Shown: piece by piece, positions 38,070 through 49,289 of the stretch | Layout of the letters: every line of letters begins with the position of its first letter | Position numbering within the stretch: position 1 is the first letter of the stretch | Position numbers and translations under genes: made by a program | From: Acanthochromis polyacanthus | Lineage: Eukaryota > Chordata > Actinopteri > Pomacentridae | DNA: 64,000 bases | Assembly: GCF_021347895.1 (NCBI RefSeq) | Contig: NC_067123.1 | Location: 35,141,571-35,205,570 of the forward strand | Direction of reading: 5' to 3' | The notes under the pieces: generated by a model | What the model was told of the DNA's origin: nothing | Seen by the model: the letters and a program-made list of their open reading frames with translations, nothing else | Database searches by the model: none

Positions 38070-39680
38070 TTATCGATGTGCTCCGAATTCAAACTCACTT
38101 CAAAAGTGTTTTCCCTTTCTGTGTTACTTTCTTGAAATGTAAAATTACCACGAGGAACCAATGACTGTCCATCCAAAGACAGAGACCTGCAGGAAACAAT
38201 GTACACATCCAGTCATTTGCACAAACACATCCCTCCACCCTCCAGCGCCATCTCTAACAAGTCAAAACAATGTGGCAGAGCTGACAGATCGTATTAGACC
38301 ACTAGGCCTTAAAAAGACCAAGTGTGTGTACGTGCATCTCCTCAAGTGTCGACATGTTTGTGTGTTTACTGTGAGTCACTCTTTCAGATAAATGTCAGAG
38401 GTTAGTGTAAAGTCAATGTCTTAAGTTGCCCAAAGCTCACAGCTCTTTTCAGCAATGATTTCAGATCCGAGGATACGATCAGCCCAGTCTCACAAGAAAA
38501 GAAAAAAAACAAAAACACAACAACAACAAAAATGTGTAAAAGCTATGTTGGAGCAAAACATTATTTTCACAAACATGGCTGTGGGTCATCACACTTGTAA
38601 GATGCTTAGGTCTTTTAGGGGCTATGCTTCAGGGAGGACTCATCATCCCAGCAGCTTTGTGTTTAGCATTTGTGAGGATAAATTTTAACCTAAAATGTGA
38701 TCTTTGGCTAAAACTAACCAAACACTATAATAGCATAAACAGAGGCTAAATGCTACTGATGGCGATTCAACCAGCGACAGAAAGCAAAAGTACATGCCAC
38801 AAAAGAATGTTGTTCTGCTGTCCCAAATGAAAGCTCTGTGGTTTATGTCACCTGTGAAGCCAAGGAAACTTCCAAGTCATGCAATTTGATACCTAGGAGT
38901 CACAGGACATGGATATAGGCCAAGAAGAAAAGTGTAAAAAAAAAATGGACCATGGAGCAATGAAGCAGCTAAAATTAAGTGACGGATATGTACATTCAAA
39001 TTTTCTCCGTCTTTTTTGTTTGAATTTAGTGCTGTTGCGGGATTTTTTTTTTTATAACTATTTACTGAATAAAAGGCAAAGTAATTAAGGTGAGAAAACA
39101 AGCTGGCAGGATTTATTCACTTGAGAAAAATTGAGTGGTTAGTATTGTGTTTGTGTGTGACGGATGTATTTGTATCCCCAAATGAATTAAAGCAAAAGCA
39201 TCTTAAAAGCACTCAAAATACCTGTCCTATTATGATGACTGTGGTGATGAAGTGAGCTGGAACCCTAAGGTCAGCTTTTTCCCCACTAAAAGGTTTCAAT
39301 GTTGTCAGTCTGCTTGGGAAATTTGTGTCTTTTTGTGAACTTGTAAGTGGCTTTCTCACATAAAAAAGATCTTCAACAAAGGCACAAATAACCTGAAATC
39401 ATATGCACTTATAATTTTCAAATATTAGGCCACTCACATACAATTCATACTCCAGATTGGGCTGCAGTGGCGGGGATACTGTTTTGATAGAACACATTTT
39501 ATCACTTTAATGCACCATTCCAAGAAAACATCTTCACTGGAACCTGTAAGCAAAGTCTGACTAAATGCTGAAGTAAACAACAAAATAAAAGCAAACATTA
39601 AAATATCTGAATTCTTGCTGTTGGCTTAATTCATAATTAAAACCAAATATCAGTTCACAAAGAACTACTGCAATTAAAGG
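38070..39680. other. Intronic DNA, nothing recognised
   Basis: AT-rich intronic DNA with chance ORFs. Short A runs occur near 38500 and 38937, and a T run near 39044. Confidence 0.5.
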
Positions 39681-39685
39681 ATTTG

Positions 39686-39789
39686 GCATAAATATAATGG
39701 ATCAATATCATAATTATCATGAGCAGCAGCACAACCAGCATCCCAGAGAATCTGCAGAATATTTGACCAAAACATAGATTATTTATTTA
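39686..39789 (+). repeat. Left copy of 104-bp direct duplication
   Basis: Begins GCATAAATATAATGGATCAA and includes ATCATGAGCAGCAGCACAAC. It is repeated at 40638-40741 (offset 952 bp) with about 10% difference. It ends at the TA where the Tc1-like element begins. Confidence 0.92.
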
Positions 39790-40637
39790 CAGTCTTAGAA
39801 AAAATGATTAGACCACCCTCGTTTTCTTCAAGTTCTTGTTCATTTCGATGCCTGGTACCACTAAAGGTAAATTACTTGATGAAAAAAATGAACATGGCAA
39901 AAAATGCAGCTGATTACATGGGGGTGGATCAGTGACCATCTGGGGTTGTTTTGGTTTGAGTGGAACAGGACAAATGAACCAGGTTATGTTTGGGGCTACT
40001 CTTGAAAACAGTCTTCTTTCAGCTGGAAACTCTTTCCTGCCTCCAATGACTGGATTTTCCGACAAGATAATGCTCCTTACCACACGACAAGGTCGGTTAA
40101 AGCCTGGATGGAGAACAAGAATATTAGAACCATGCCTTGGTCTGTTCAATCACCAGATCTAAATCCACTTGAAAACCTGTGGAAAACCATCAAACACAAA
40201 ATGGAGAACCACATCCCAAAAACAAAGCAAATGAGTTTGAATTAGTGCAACAGGAATGGGCTGCTGTGACAGCAGAAGAATGTTAGAAGCTGGTGGAGAG
40301 CATGAAGAGACACATGTCTGCAGTCATCAGAAACAATGGTTATGCAATTAAGTACTAACTCCTGTGTGGATCATATGACTAAAATAGACAGAAAAGAAAA
40401 CATGGAATGCCTAAAAGCACTGTTTTTGCCAGTACAATGCCATAGCTATTAATGTAAGAACTTCAGTGATTTTGGTTGTCAAGAAAATCACGGAAAATGG
40501 CTAGATATCTGCTCTGAAATGAAACTCTTATGATCTATTTTTTGTTGTTATATTTGTCAAAACAAATGTACCTTTAGTTGAACCAGGCATTAAAATGAAC
40601 AAGAAATGAAGAAAACAAGGGTGGTCGAATAATTTTT
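39790..40637 (+). mobile_element. Tc1-like element, internally deleted, right terminus truncated
   Basis: The left end CAGTCTTAGAAAAAATGATT follows a TA and continues into GACCACCCTCGTTTTCTTCA. The right end is the reverse complement (GAAGAAAACAAGGGTGGTCG) but stops at AATAATTTTT, about 10 bp short of the full terminus. The right inverted-repeat region is long (about 40360-40637), whereas only about 75 bp of the left arm remains. The N-terminal transposase half is deleted. It belongs to a Tc1 family I recognise as common in fish. Confidence 0.85.
39918..40360 (+). pseudogene. Tc1-like transposase C-terminal half, frameshifted
   Basis: The frame opens with GGSVTIWGCFGLSGTGQMN, the glycine-rich box of Tc1 transposases. 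After a frameshift near 40060 it continues with QDNAPYHTTRSVKAWM (second catalytic Asp) and SPDLNPLENLWKTIK (third catalytic acid kept as Glu), then several stops (for example in the segment after KQMSLN). It ends with the typical terminal sequence, about NNGYAIKY. The helix-turn-helix and the first Asp are missing. Confidence 0.88.
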
Positions 40638-40741
40638 GCATAAATATAATGGATCAATGTAATCATTATCATGAGCAGCAGCACAACCAGCATCTCAGAC
40701 AATCTGCAGAATATTTTACCAAAGCATAGATTTTTATTTAT
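40638..40741 (+). repeat. Right copy of 104-bp direct duplication
   Basis: Second copy of 39686-39789, starting directly at the truncated right end of the Tc1-like element. It runs on past the insertion point into unique sequence (tctccaaattattc). Confidence 0.92.
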
Positions 40742-42595
40742 ATCTCCAAATTATTCAAAACAAACACTAATGTGCTAAGAGACATGAGTTATAGTCAGCA
40801 GGCTGATAAAATCTGCTTGATTTCACTCAGGAACAGTCAATAAATGGCAACAGAGAATCAAGAGGTCATCCAGACTTGTGCACTGTTGAGATTTGATTAC
40901 TGCTGCTGCTGCTATTCTGTCTTAACACTGCACATCGTGTCAAGGTGCCCTTGTTATGAGAGCAGGGAACGATCTTTCATTTTTTCCACAGACTTGTAAT
41001 ATTTTTTCCATTTTCTTTTGTGTAATTCTTTGTATGAAATTGAAAAAATAAAGCACTATTTCCTTAACAGATTTAAGTCCAAGGTTTAATTTATTTTATG
41101 TTTGCAATAAAAATATTGCATTGAGACATTTTTGTAATTTCCATCTTTTTTTTTAAATAAAATTAAATATTAGATTCATTCCCAATCCTCAGCTGTATTT
41201 GAAAAATAAAAAAGTATTAAGTAAGCTGCTCTATTCTCTCCCTTAACTTATGGATTTTTTTATTATCTGCAATGGTGGCGTGAGAATCCAGTTTACCCAC
41301 AAGATTTACCAAGACTTATAAAAAAGAGCTTTTTCAGCCTATTTGCCCACAGTTACAGGATGAGTGAAGCCTTTTTGTAAAAGCTTACTGTGAAGTTGGT
41401 CTATACCATGACACTGAATTACCTAAAAAGGTCAAGAAGTCATTCCATATATCATTGTGACTCAGTTAGTATTGTTGCCCTGTGGTTCAATCTCACAAAA
41501 GCTCGCTGAAAAGACTCCAACTAAAGTCATATTTCATCTTTGCGTCTTTCTTTCTTTTTTCTTTTTTTTTTTTGCTGTCGTCAGCTGGGGTAGACTATAG
41601 AGCTTTGGTTAACACTGTGCAACAAACAGCAACACAGAAACACACACAAGAAAGAACACCTACGTTCTTTGATGTTGCGCAGGGAGGAAAAGACAGACAG
41701 GTGAGTAGGCTGATCAAACAGCATCGAGTTGTGACGAAAGTTGAACCTTGTTGACGCAAAAATAACCTAAAAGAAACACTCTGAGGACTGCACACACACA
41801 CGTCTCTTGCTGCTACACCACTGCAGGAGACAGACATATACCCATGAGAGGAGAGAGGAAAACCAAAAGAAGAGGAAGAACATGCGACACTGCTTCTGGT
41901 TTAAGTATGCTGTCCAGTGTCTGTCTTTTTGTGTATGTGTGGGAATTTCGTGGCTCCTTTTAGCACTATTTCCCTTTTGTTTTCACAAATCTGATATAAA
42001 GCAGGAGAAGGAGTTGAATTTGAAGCAAACCTTGAAATGTAGCCTCCAGTCTGACTTAGACAGCTAATCTAGCATTCTCAAACCTGATAGCATGGTAGGC
42101 AGTGTTTATCATTAAAACCAATGGGCGTGTGTAAAACCTGACAGATATTCCCAAAAAGACCATTAGACATCTGTGACGCATTCAGACTCCTGATGCCAGA
42201 GTTGACATAAGAGAAGTGTGTGTATCACTGCTCTGTGTAGCACTGGCTTCCATGTAATTATTGCATACATTTCAAATCCCACTGCTTGTTTAAAAATTGT
42301 TTCATAAAACAAAAATAGTACGAAAATACATTTTTGCTTGCAGAACATGAAGTTAAATATTGGCGTATTGTTGAACTAAACATGGTGCAGCGCCATAAAG
42401 TTAATGTACCCTGTCTATTCATTTAATTGATTTTATTTTATGCCTTTCTTTGTTTTTCTGCAGTAAAATACTAAATAGTATTGTACTCTGTGGGTGAAAG
42501 CTGCTAAATGAATATACCCATCTGAATATTCAAACCATCCAAAATATTAAAACCACTGACAGATGAAGAGAATAATATTGATTATCATTTTAAAA
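40742..42595. other. Intronic DNA, nothing recognised
   Basis: A short (CTG)n at 40900-40915 and T-rich patches near 41141-41156 and 41560-41573. No gene or terminus recognised. Confidence 0.5.
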
Positions 42596-42599
42596 TGCA

Positions 42600-42835
42600 A
42601 TGTTCTGGCATCCATACTGATGCTAATTCCACACATACCATCCAGCTAAATGTTATTCCAGAGCAAGCGTACTTCCCAATGCATGGCAAAAACACCCCCA
42701 GACAGCAGCTATGTCACCCACCAGGACAATGCACCTCACCATACTCCAAAAACTGCTCAGGAATGTCTTGTGGAATCCAACAAAGGCAACGACCCAGTCC
42801 TCAAGTTTCAAATTTAATGGAATCCACCATAAAAA
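42600..42835 (+). pseudogene. Tc1/mariner-type transposase fossil
   Basis: One frame reads GIHTDANSTHTIQLNVIPEQ, resembling the segment before the second catalytic residue of a fish mariner/Tc1-type transposase. A second frame continues HQDNAPHHTPKTAQECLVES with the QDN catalytic motif, then decays into DPVLKFQI and a stop, where these proteins normally have KVLTWPPNSPD. At least one frameshift and stops are present. The N-terminal and last third are absent. Confidence 0.6.
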
Positions 42836-42844
42836 CACCTAGGT

Positions 42845-42909
42845 CAGCTAGGATAAACTCTACGACCCTACAGAGGATTAAGCGGTGCATAGGAAATGGA
42901 TGGATGGAT
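42845..42909 (+). repeat. Fish retroelement 3' end with GGAT tail
   Basis: GCTAGGATAAACTCTACGAC followed by CCTACAGAGGATTAAGCGG and AAATGGATGGATGGAT matches a very common fish repeat end (gcgaccct..aggataagcggtatagataatggatggatgg). It directly follows the transposase fossil. Confidence 0.65.
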
Positions 42910-42914
42910 CTCCT

Positions 42915-44020
42915 CAAGGACACAGTTTTATATACCTGTAACTGACCACTCAGTTGTCCAGTTTCCTTTTATGTTCTATCTTGTGCCATCTTGAAACTAT
43001 CCCAAGAGATATACTGACATTTTCAAGCCTAGTCGGTTAGTCGGTGACTCAGCTTAAGTGAAATATAGTCAAAATTTCCATCTCTTGTCTGTGTTGAGAC
43101 AATCCCTTGACACCTTCTGACATTTTCTCAGGCAATTTAGCATTTTAAAGCTGTCAGCATTTTTTGGAAAATACTGTGCTTGTTTTAAATGACTGCTAAC
43201 TGTCTCTCAAATAGGTTCCATAACGTCTTCCTGTAATTACCTTTTTCGGTATCTCACCTCTTCCCAGTTTCTCTCTGCTATCCTGCTTTTCTTATTTCTG
43301 TCCCGTCGTCTTCCTTCACCCATTTTCTCTCTTTCTTTCCATGAATAATAATGTTGTCTTCCACGGTTTTTAAGTTGTATTAAAAGCTTAATTAGGTAGG
43401 GAGGGAGGACGATAGAAGAGGAATGTTGGCCCCTATAGCTTCAGCAAGGGTATTAAAAGCTCACTGCTCAGCCACATGCTGATCCCAAAGAGATATGCCT
43501 TAAAAGGCTGTGCACACACATCGGCACGGACACACAAATGGCCGACTTGCAAACAGACACGGGCTTGTGTGAGCTCTCATGCACGAACAGAATATATTGA
43601 TCAAGGACATTGTTATCTGATGGCCAAAGCGACCAGTGCTCCCCAAAGTCATCAAGAAAGTTGGGGCAGAGAAAGATGGAAACAAATGAACAGAGAGGAC
43701 AGCCGGGATAAAAGAAAGGGGCTCATGTACACACTGAGGAAGGATCTAAATGGAATAAAATAGAGAGACAAAAATGGAGCCTGTGAGGGGTTACATGCCT
43801 CCTTGGTCAGATGGGAAAAGGAGGAACTACTGAGGCAAGGAGAAAAGGGGGAGAAAGATGAAGAAAGGTAAAGGCAAGCATTAAAGAAAGACCATTATTC
43901 CAGGCAGGTCGACATCTCAAGGGTTTGTCTGCTGTCAATCAGGACTTTCCTCTGTGATTGATTGTGAAGGACTTAAAAATTCCAAATCGCTTTCAGATCG
44001 ACTACTAAGACGTTGCGGGA
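42915..44020. other. Intronic DNA with purine and CT patches
   Basis: CT-rich at 43225-43340 and purine-rich at 43660-43880. The 43476-43763 ORF is rich in H/T/K/R because of this composition. Confidence 0.5.
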
Positions 44021-44022
44021 AT

Positions 44023-44448
44023 TCATCCCGTAAGAACCTTTTGAAGGGCACGGAAATGTTTTCACAGAGAGTTACACATGTCCACCCCTGGGAAATACGG
44101 GGTGCAAAAGATTGTCTTCTTATGTTGGCTGGTTAGGAGTTAGCTTAGGGAAGTTTCTTTCAACACAGGTTTCACTTTGTTCTCTGCGGTCTGGTATTGA
44201 ACTGAACTTTCAGGTTCTAAGGGATTTTGTCCAACCGCCAGTCTAATGCCACTGTGGTGGTTTGGTTGTTCTGAGAGAGACATGGCTCCATTTGATTACT
44301 GCCAGCTGCTGTGACAGGGGTGTAGCACTTTTGAACAAACAACTTATACTCTAAGCTGCTCAAAAACAAAACTACAGCCAAATGTAGTCGCTCATGTAAC
44401 ACCCACGCCTACAAAGGACGAGTACTTGTTGAGAAATATCTTAATTAT
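44023..44448 (+). repeat. Left copy of 426-bp direct duplication
   Basis: Starts TCATCCCGTAAGAACC and ends TTAATTAT. It is repeated at 45063-45488 (offset 1040 bp) almost without difference; the one change I noticed is GGACGAG versus GGAAGAG near the end. Both copies contain the same 61-codon minus-strand ORF, which has no recognisable domain. Confidence 0.97.
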
Positions 44449-45062
44449 CAACCCGGTCTCACGGGGATTCGTGAAACTGTCACGTAAATTTTTGTTTCGG
44501 TTTCGTGCGCACCAACACGATTTCGTCATGTTTTTCGTGCCGCTCACCACGAAATGTTTTTCGTGTTGCTCACAACGAAACCCGCTGTGGTAATCACATC
44601 TGAAAGTGGTTTATACCGGCGGATTCATGGCGATCTAAGCTGTCCATCGGCGTATACTGCTTGTGTGATCGCGTTTGCGGCCATCGGACATGCTTTAAAT
44701 TCCTATGCAAATTGGTAAGTGTACCACCGGGTTATGGTTAGGGTTATGGTTAGGTTATGGTTAGGATTATGGTTAGGTTATGGTTAGGGTTTTGGTTAGG
44801 GTTTTGGTTAGGGTTTTGGTTAGGGTTATGGTTAGGGTTTTGGTTAGGGACGATGTCATGCAAAATATAGCGTTGGATTCGCCACGGTTTTACATTAAAA
44901 ATATAATATACCCATTCGTTTGAAATACGTTCTGAGTGGCACGAAAAGTCCGCCGTTTAAAATACATTGGTGCGCATTTCATGGTGAGCGGCACGAAAAA
45001 CATGACGAAATCGTGTTGGTGCGCACGAAACCGAAACAAAAATTTACGTGACAGTTTCACGA
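44449..45062. mobile_element. MITE with 80-bp perfect inverted repeats and internal telomere-like array
   Basis: The left end starts CAACCCGGTCTCACGGGGAT then CGTGAAACTGTCACG. The inverted repeats 44470-44549 and 44982-45060 appear perfect over about 79-80 bp and contain several CGTG/CACGA steps. The right end stops at CAGTTTCACGA and lacks the roughly 20 bp expected to mirror the CCCGGTCTCACGGG segment. The interior is non-coding and GC-richer, with a TTAGGG-like array at 44730-44849. Repeats of this type are common in fish, but I do not know the superfamily. Confidence 0.85.
44730..44849 (+). repeat. Degenerate telomere-like hexamer array
   Basis: About 20 hexamer-scale units alternating GGTTAGGG with GGTTATGG and GGTTTTGG. 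The G-rich strand is the plus strand. It lies centrally in the MITE, so it travels with the element and is not an interstitial telomere by origin. Confidence 0.9.
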
Positions 45063-45488
45063 TCATCCCGTAAGAACCTTTTGAAGGGCACGGAAATGTT
45101 TTCACAGAGAGTTACACATGTCCACCCCTGGGAAATACGGGGTGCAAAAGATTGTCTTCTTATGTTGGCTGGTTAGGAGTTAGCTTAGGGAAGTTTCTTT
45201 CAACACAGGTTTCACTTTGTTCTCTGCGGTCTGGTATTGAACTGAACTTTCAGGTTCTAAGGGATTTTGTCCAACCGCCAGTCTAATGCCACTGTGGTGG
45301 TTTGGTTGTTCTGAGAGAGACATGGCTCCATTTGATTACTGCCAGCTGCTGTGACAGGGGTGTAGCACTTTTGAACAAACAACTTATACTCTAAGCTGCT
45401 CAAAAACAAAACTACAGCCAAATGTAGTCGCTCATGTAACACCCACGCCTACAAAGGAAGAGTACTTGTTGAGAAATATCTTAATTAT
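45063..45488 (+). repeat. Right copy of 426-bp direct duplication
   Basis: Second copy of 44023-44448. It begins at the truncated right end of the MITE and continues past the MITE insertion point into unique sequence (tttgcacaacctg). Confidence 0.97.
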
Positions 45489-45489
45489 T

Positions 45490-46300
45490 TGCACAACCTG
45501 CAGATGCGTTTGGAGCATGTTTCTAACTGCCTGGCAAATCCAAGTCCAATATTCATTCTCCTTTTAACTCTGATTCGGTCTTCACCCGCTACTAAGAATT
45601 ATATCTAACTCCTAAGGTTCAATCAGTTGTGCTGGTAGATGGCAAGGTGGAGCTTTTGCGCTAACAACAGAGGACTACTGCTGAAAATGCCTTGATATAA
45701 GCTGTGAGACAAAGGAAACAGTAAAGCTGTTGGTTATAAAATCAAACAATGAGAAGGTCAACGCTGAAAGGAACCACTTTCAAGTAGTAGTGGTGATCCA
45801 TTGTGTGTAAGCTGCTAAATAAATATTGGTATTTTTACATAGATTTAAGTTTAATGGCAGGATTGAGGTTGAAGCAAAAAGCTGTGAAATAAGAGTTGAA
45901 CACAACAGTCCAGCTGAAGTCTGACTAAATTTGGCATAGTTGTCTACTCTACCAGCTACCTTAGCATGAAAATTCCCAATTGATTTTGGCAGTCACTGTA
46001 CTTGACATCCCTTTCACAGATTCCAGTGCCTACTTTAGTTTTTTTTTTTTTTTCCATTCAAGAACGGATATGGAGCTGATGAAAACAGGCTTACTTGGTT
46101 AATATATAATTTCCTGTAAATAAAGATTTCATTTTGCTGCATATTTTAATCTTGAATGAAATCATTAGTTAATGAAACTGACAGAAGTAAGTTATTCTTC
46201 CCATTAAACAAAATGTACTGTAGACCCTATTACTAGAATGAGAACATATATTATTAATCAGTTACGTTAAATTTGTTACATGGACTATGTTTTTGTAATC
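45490..46300. other. Intronic DNA; poly(T) at 46039-46053
   Basis: No element or gene recognised. Confidence 0.5.
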
Positions 46301-46304
46301 CACC

Positions 46305-46870
46305 TGCCTCTCCTCCCCCCTCTCTCCTTCTCTTTCTATCTCTCAATTCAATATTAATTCGATTTAATATTCTTATTTAATTCAGGAACTCTCTCCGGAG
46401 TCTCCTTTTCTTTGATCGTCTACTTGCTTTTCCCCTCCCCTTCTTCCTCAATACCCCTCTTTCCCTTCAATCCATCCTTTTCAGGCTTTCATCCTCCTTT
46501 CAATCTCATCTTCCCTTCAATCTCTCTCACAATTCCAAGAGAGAGAAAGGGGAGGAAGGAAGAGAAGAAGGAAAGGAGGAGAGAGTAAAGACAAGATGAG
46601 AGAAAGTGTAACGCTTTATGGAGTAAATAACAGAGGGAGGAGAAGAACAAAGAAATGAAGAAAGGACAGAAAGGAGCAAGAGCAGAGTAGTTTTAAAAAG
46701 GAGAGGAGAGTGCATTTAAGGACAAATAGATGCGATGAGGAATAAGAGAAGAGGGAGATGATGGGAGGAGAGAGAAGGGACTGAGAGCCTTGAGAGGCAC
46801 AGAGGGGTGGGAGAAACAAGAAGTTGATAAGATAGAGCAGAGAGAGGTGAAAGAAGAGACACCAGCTTTC
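46305..46870. repeat. Pyrimidine tract followed by purine tract
   Basis: The plus strand is C/T-rich at 46305-46345 and 46415-46530, then switches to strongly A/G-rich at 46535-46865. The layout could fold back on itself or form triplex (H-DNA) structure. Several minus ORFs of 60-67 aa made of S/L/F/P are translations of the tract. Confidence 0.75.
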
Positions 46871-46879
46871 CCAGATTGC

Positions 46880-47840
46880 TGATATTTCTCTGGGTTACAT
46901 CATTCACAAGGCCCCCCGTGAGCCTTCTGGTGAATGCGCATTAGCCCCTTGCCTTGGGAAAACCAATACATTTCAGTGGAACCTGGGCTCCAACCAGAGC
47001 GGAAAGAACTGTTTACAATAAAAAAAAAAAAAAAAATCATCTCAGTCATCAAAGATTTTTCAAAAATATTTTCCTCTTGCAAACTTTGAACAGAATTTGC
47101 TGGATGCAAACTTTTTCTGTGTGAAGATTCATTTATGTCATTCATATTTGTCAAAGTGTTTTATCATTTTAGAATAATAAATATGATCCTTCTTTAATCT
47201 TCTTGTGAAGTGCTTTGTAACGTTTTTCAGCAAAGAGCTTTATCAATAAATTGTATGATTATCAATAATTACCCTTCTGCATGCTGTGTTAACATAAGGC
47301 TCATAAGGCTTTTTCATTTTCAGTAGAATATGCAATGCCAATACATTAAACACCCAAGTATGTAGGCATGCTCTCCTATACATTATAGACATATATATAT
47401 GTATAATACATCCTTCATGCCACTGAGAAACAGTTTCCTGATTACACAGTCAATTTCCCAAATATTTTCTATTTTTATTCTATAAATAACAAAATAATTC
47501 TGGGATTATTATCAAAATTGGTCATAATAATGCAAAAAAAGAAATACAATTCATTCATAACACTATGTTTTGTAACTCAAATATTAACACTGGTATCTGC
47601 CACAAAAATTCCACATCAATTGAATCACAACCATACATGTTGTTATGGGGCTCTTGCTCAAGGATTAGGCTAAGCCACTTAGTTTTTGGAACACAAATTC
47701 TAAATTGTACACAGATTCCAACATAATGCTTAATTACGACACATAAAGCAATATTTTAGACAACAGTATTATTTCAGCATTTTGGCAACAGCTCAGAGAA
47801 TACCCCTGTCCCACTATAATTTGAGAATTTGCCACAGCAC
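46880..47840. other. Intronic DNA; poly(A) at 47020-47036
   Basis: A 17-base A run and a short palindrome CATATATATATG at 47390-47401. Otherwise unrecognised AT-rich sequence. Confidence 0.5.
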
Positions 47841-47849
47841 AAAGTGTGT

Positions 47850-48035
47850 TTTCTGTGGAAGAACTTGACTGGCCGCTGCATGGCACCAAATGAAAACCCA
47901 GTGGGATCAATAGAAAATAACAGCTGTGAACCGAGCCTCATTGCCAGATATCTGGGCCCAACATTACCAATGCTCTCATGGCTGAAACGGCAAAGATCCC
48001 TGCAGTCATGCTCTAAATGTTGGTGGGGGCGCTCA
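47850..48035 (+). pseudogene. Tc1/mariner-type transposase C-terminal fossil
   Basis: TGTGGAAGAACTTGACTGGC is a nucleotide match, from recall, to the start of the 'tggcc..agccctgacctc' segment of a common fish Tc1/mariner transposase. Following pieces (GGGATCAATAG, CTGTGAACCGAGCC, CCCAACATTACC, AATGCTCTCATGGCTGAA) line up in order with the same gene, but with frameshifts and stops. Fragmentary and dead. Confidence 0.5.
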
Positions 48036-48039
48036 GAAT

Positions 48040-49260
48040 AGAAATTATAGAATACTGAAGGAATAAAGAAATATATTTTCAAAGAATTAGCTTGAGACAA
48101 AAGACTAGAAACAAGGTCAAAATAGCTAACTTTGCGCTATCAAAAAGTGACAAAATCCATCTGTCAGCACTTTTAAGTTCACTAATTAAAAAGTTTCTCT
48201 GAAGGTACCTTTAAAGCCAGACTAGCTGTTTAAATCTGTTTTCAACCATTTTGCTCAACACAGCCATTCTGTAGCTTTATAGTAAATTATTCACACATAG
48301 CAGTGGCATCAATCTTCTCATGTAACACTTGGTAAGAAAGCAAATAAGACTAACAGCTACCAACAGCAATCACATTTGGGAGAAAAACTTGGCAATCAAA
48401 GCACTCTTAGTCATGTAGTTCAAGCTTTTGTCTCTCCTTTGCTCTCCTTTCCCTCCATAAGTGTTTCTCTCCTTTGCTAGCATAACTATTGGCTTTTTTA
48501 TATAAGTGCTTGCCTGCTCTCCTTACTGAGTGTCAGCCATATGCTCAGTAGCTGTCTGAAAGCACATTAAACACAATCACTGGACCCCTAATCTGCCACT
48601 GAGGCCAAATGATACCCCTGATGATTGGAGAATGACCCATACATTTAATTAAAATTCTCACTGATTGGCTGCTTTTTTGTTGCTTTTTTGTCCCAAGAGT
48701 TGAAGGCAACCTATGAGGAATTTCTCTTTTATATACCACGCTGCATATATGAATTATGATGGCATCCATCGGCGCAGCATTGCACACGCTTACTTGGAGC
48801 CTCAGCGCTAATTTTCCTTTCCATCAACACACTCCATTACATTCCCTTCTCACAAGTCTTTGCCGCGTTTGATGTGTCCGCTGGAGGGGATTTTTTTTAA
48901 GATATGGAGGGAAATTGAGCACAAGAACCTCCCAGACTAGGCCAAATAAAACCAGGAAGCAGATCATTTGATTAACGTAATCAGAGTTCGTTCAATTACT
49001 TTTGCACCACTGGGGTGCTGGTTGCTAGTGAGCGATTCTGGAGGAGCAGCGAGGACAGCTGGGAGGGAGGGGTGGAACATTTCCCTCACAATTAAGATCA
49101 CGACCAGAAACAAAGAGACACTCACAGCACACACACAGACAAGACATATTCCGTTTCTTACATTTTCTTACAGCATAAAGATTTTACTGTTACTGCCTTA
49201 ATTGTGGTTTATTTGATTCCCCCACTAGTTTTACTGCAAGAACTAGGGCATCCTCCCTCT
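48040..49260. other. Intronic DNA, nothing recognised
   Basis: No gene or repeat terminus seen. Confidence 0.5.
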
Positions 49261-49289
49261 TTCTCCCTAGGTTTTGTATCTCTCTCTCT

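Noticed and set aside
41460..41505. tRNA-like GGTTCAATCTC with GACTCAGTTAG upstream
   Set aside because: The two motifs are too close for pol III box A/B spacing and no SINE body follows.
42653..42838. Minus-strand ORF opposite the transposase fossil
   Set aside because: The plus strand carries the recognisable QDNAP-type transposase frame, so this is its shadow.
44217..45442. Identical 61-codon minus-strand ORFs in two places
   Set aside because: Identity comes from the 426-bp duplication, not from selection on a protein; no domain is visible.
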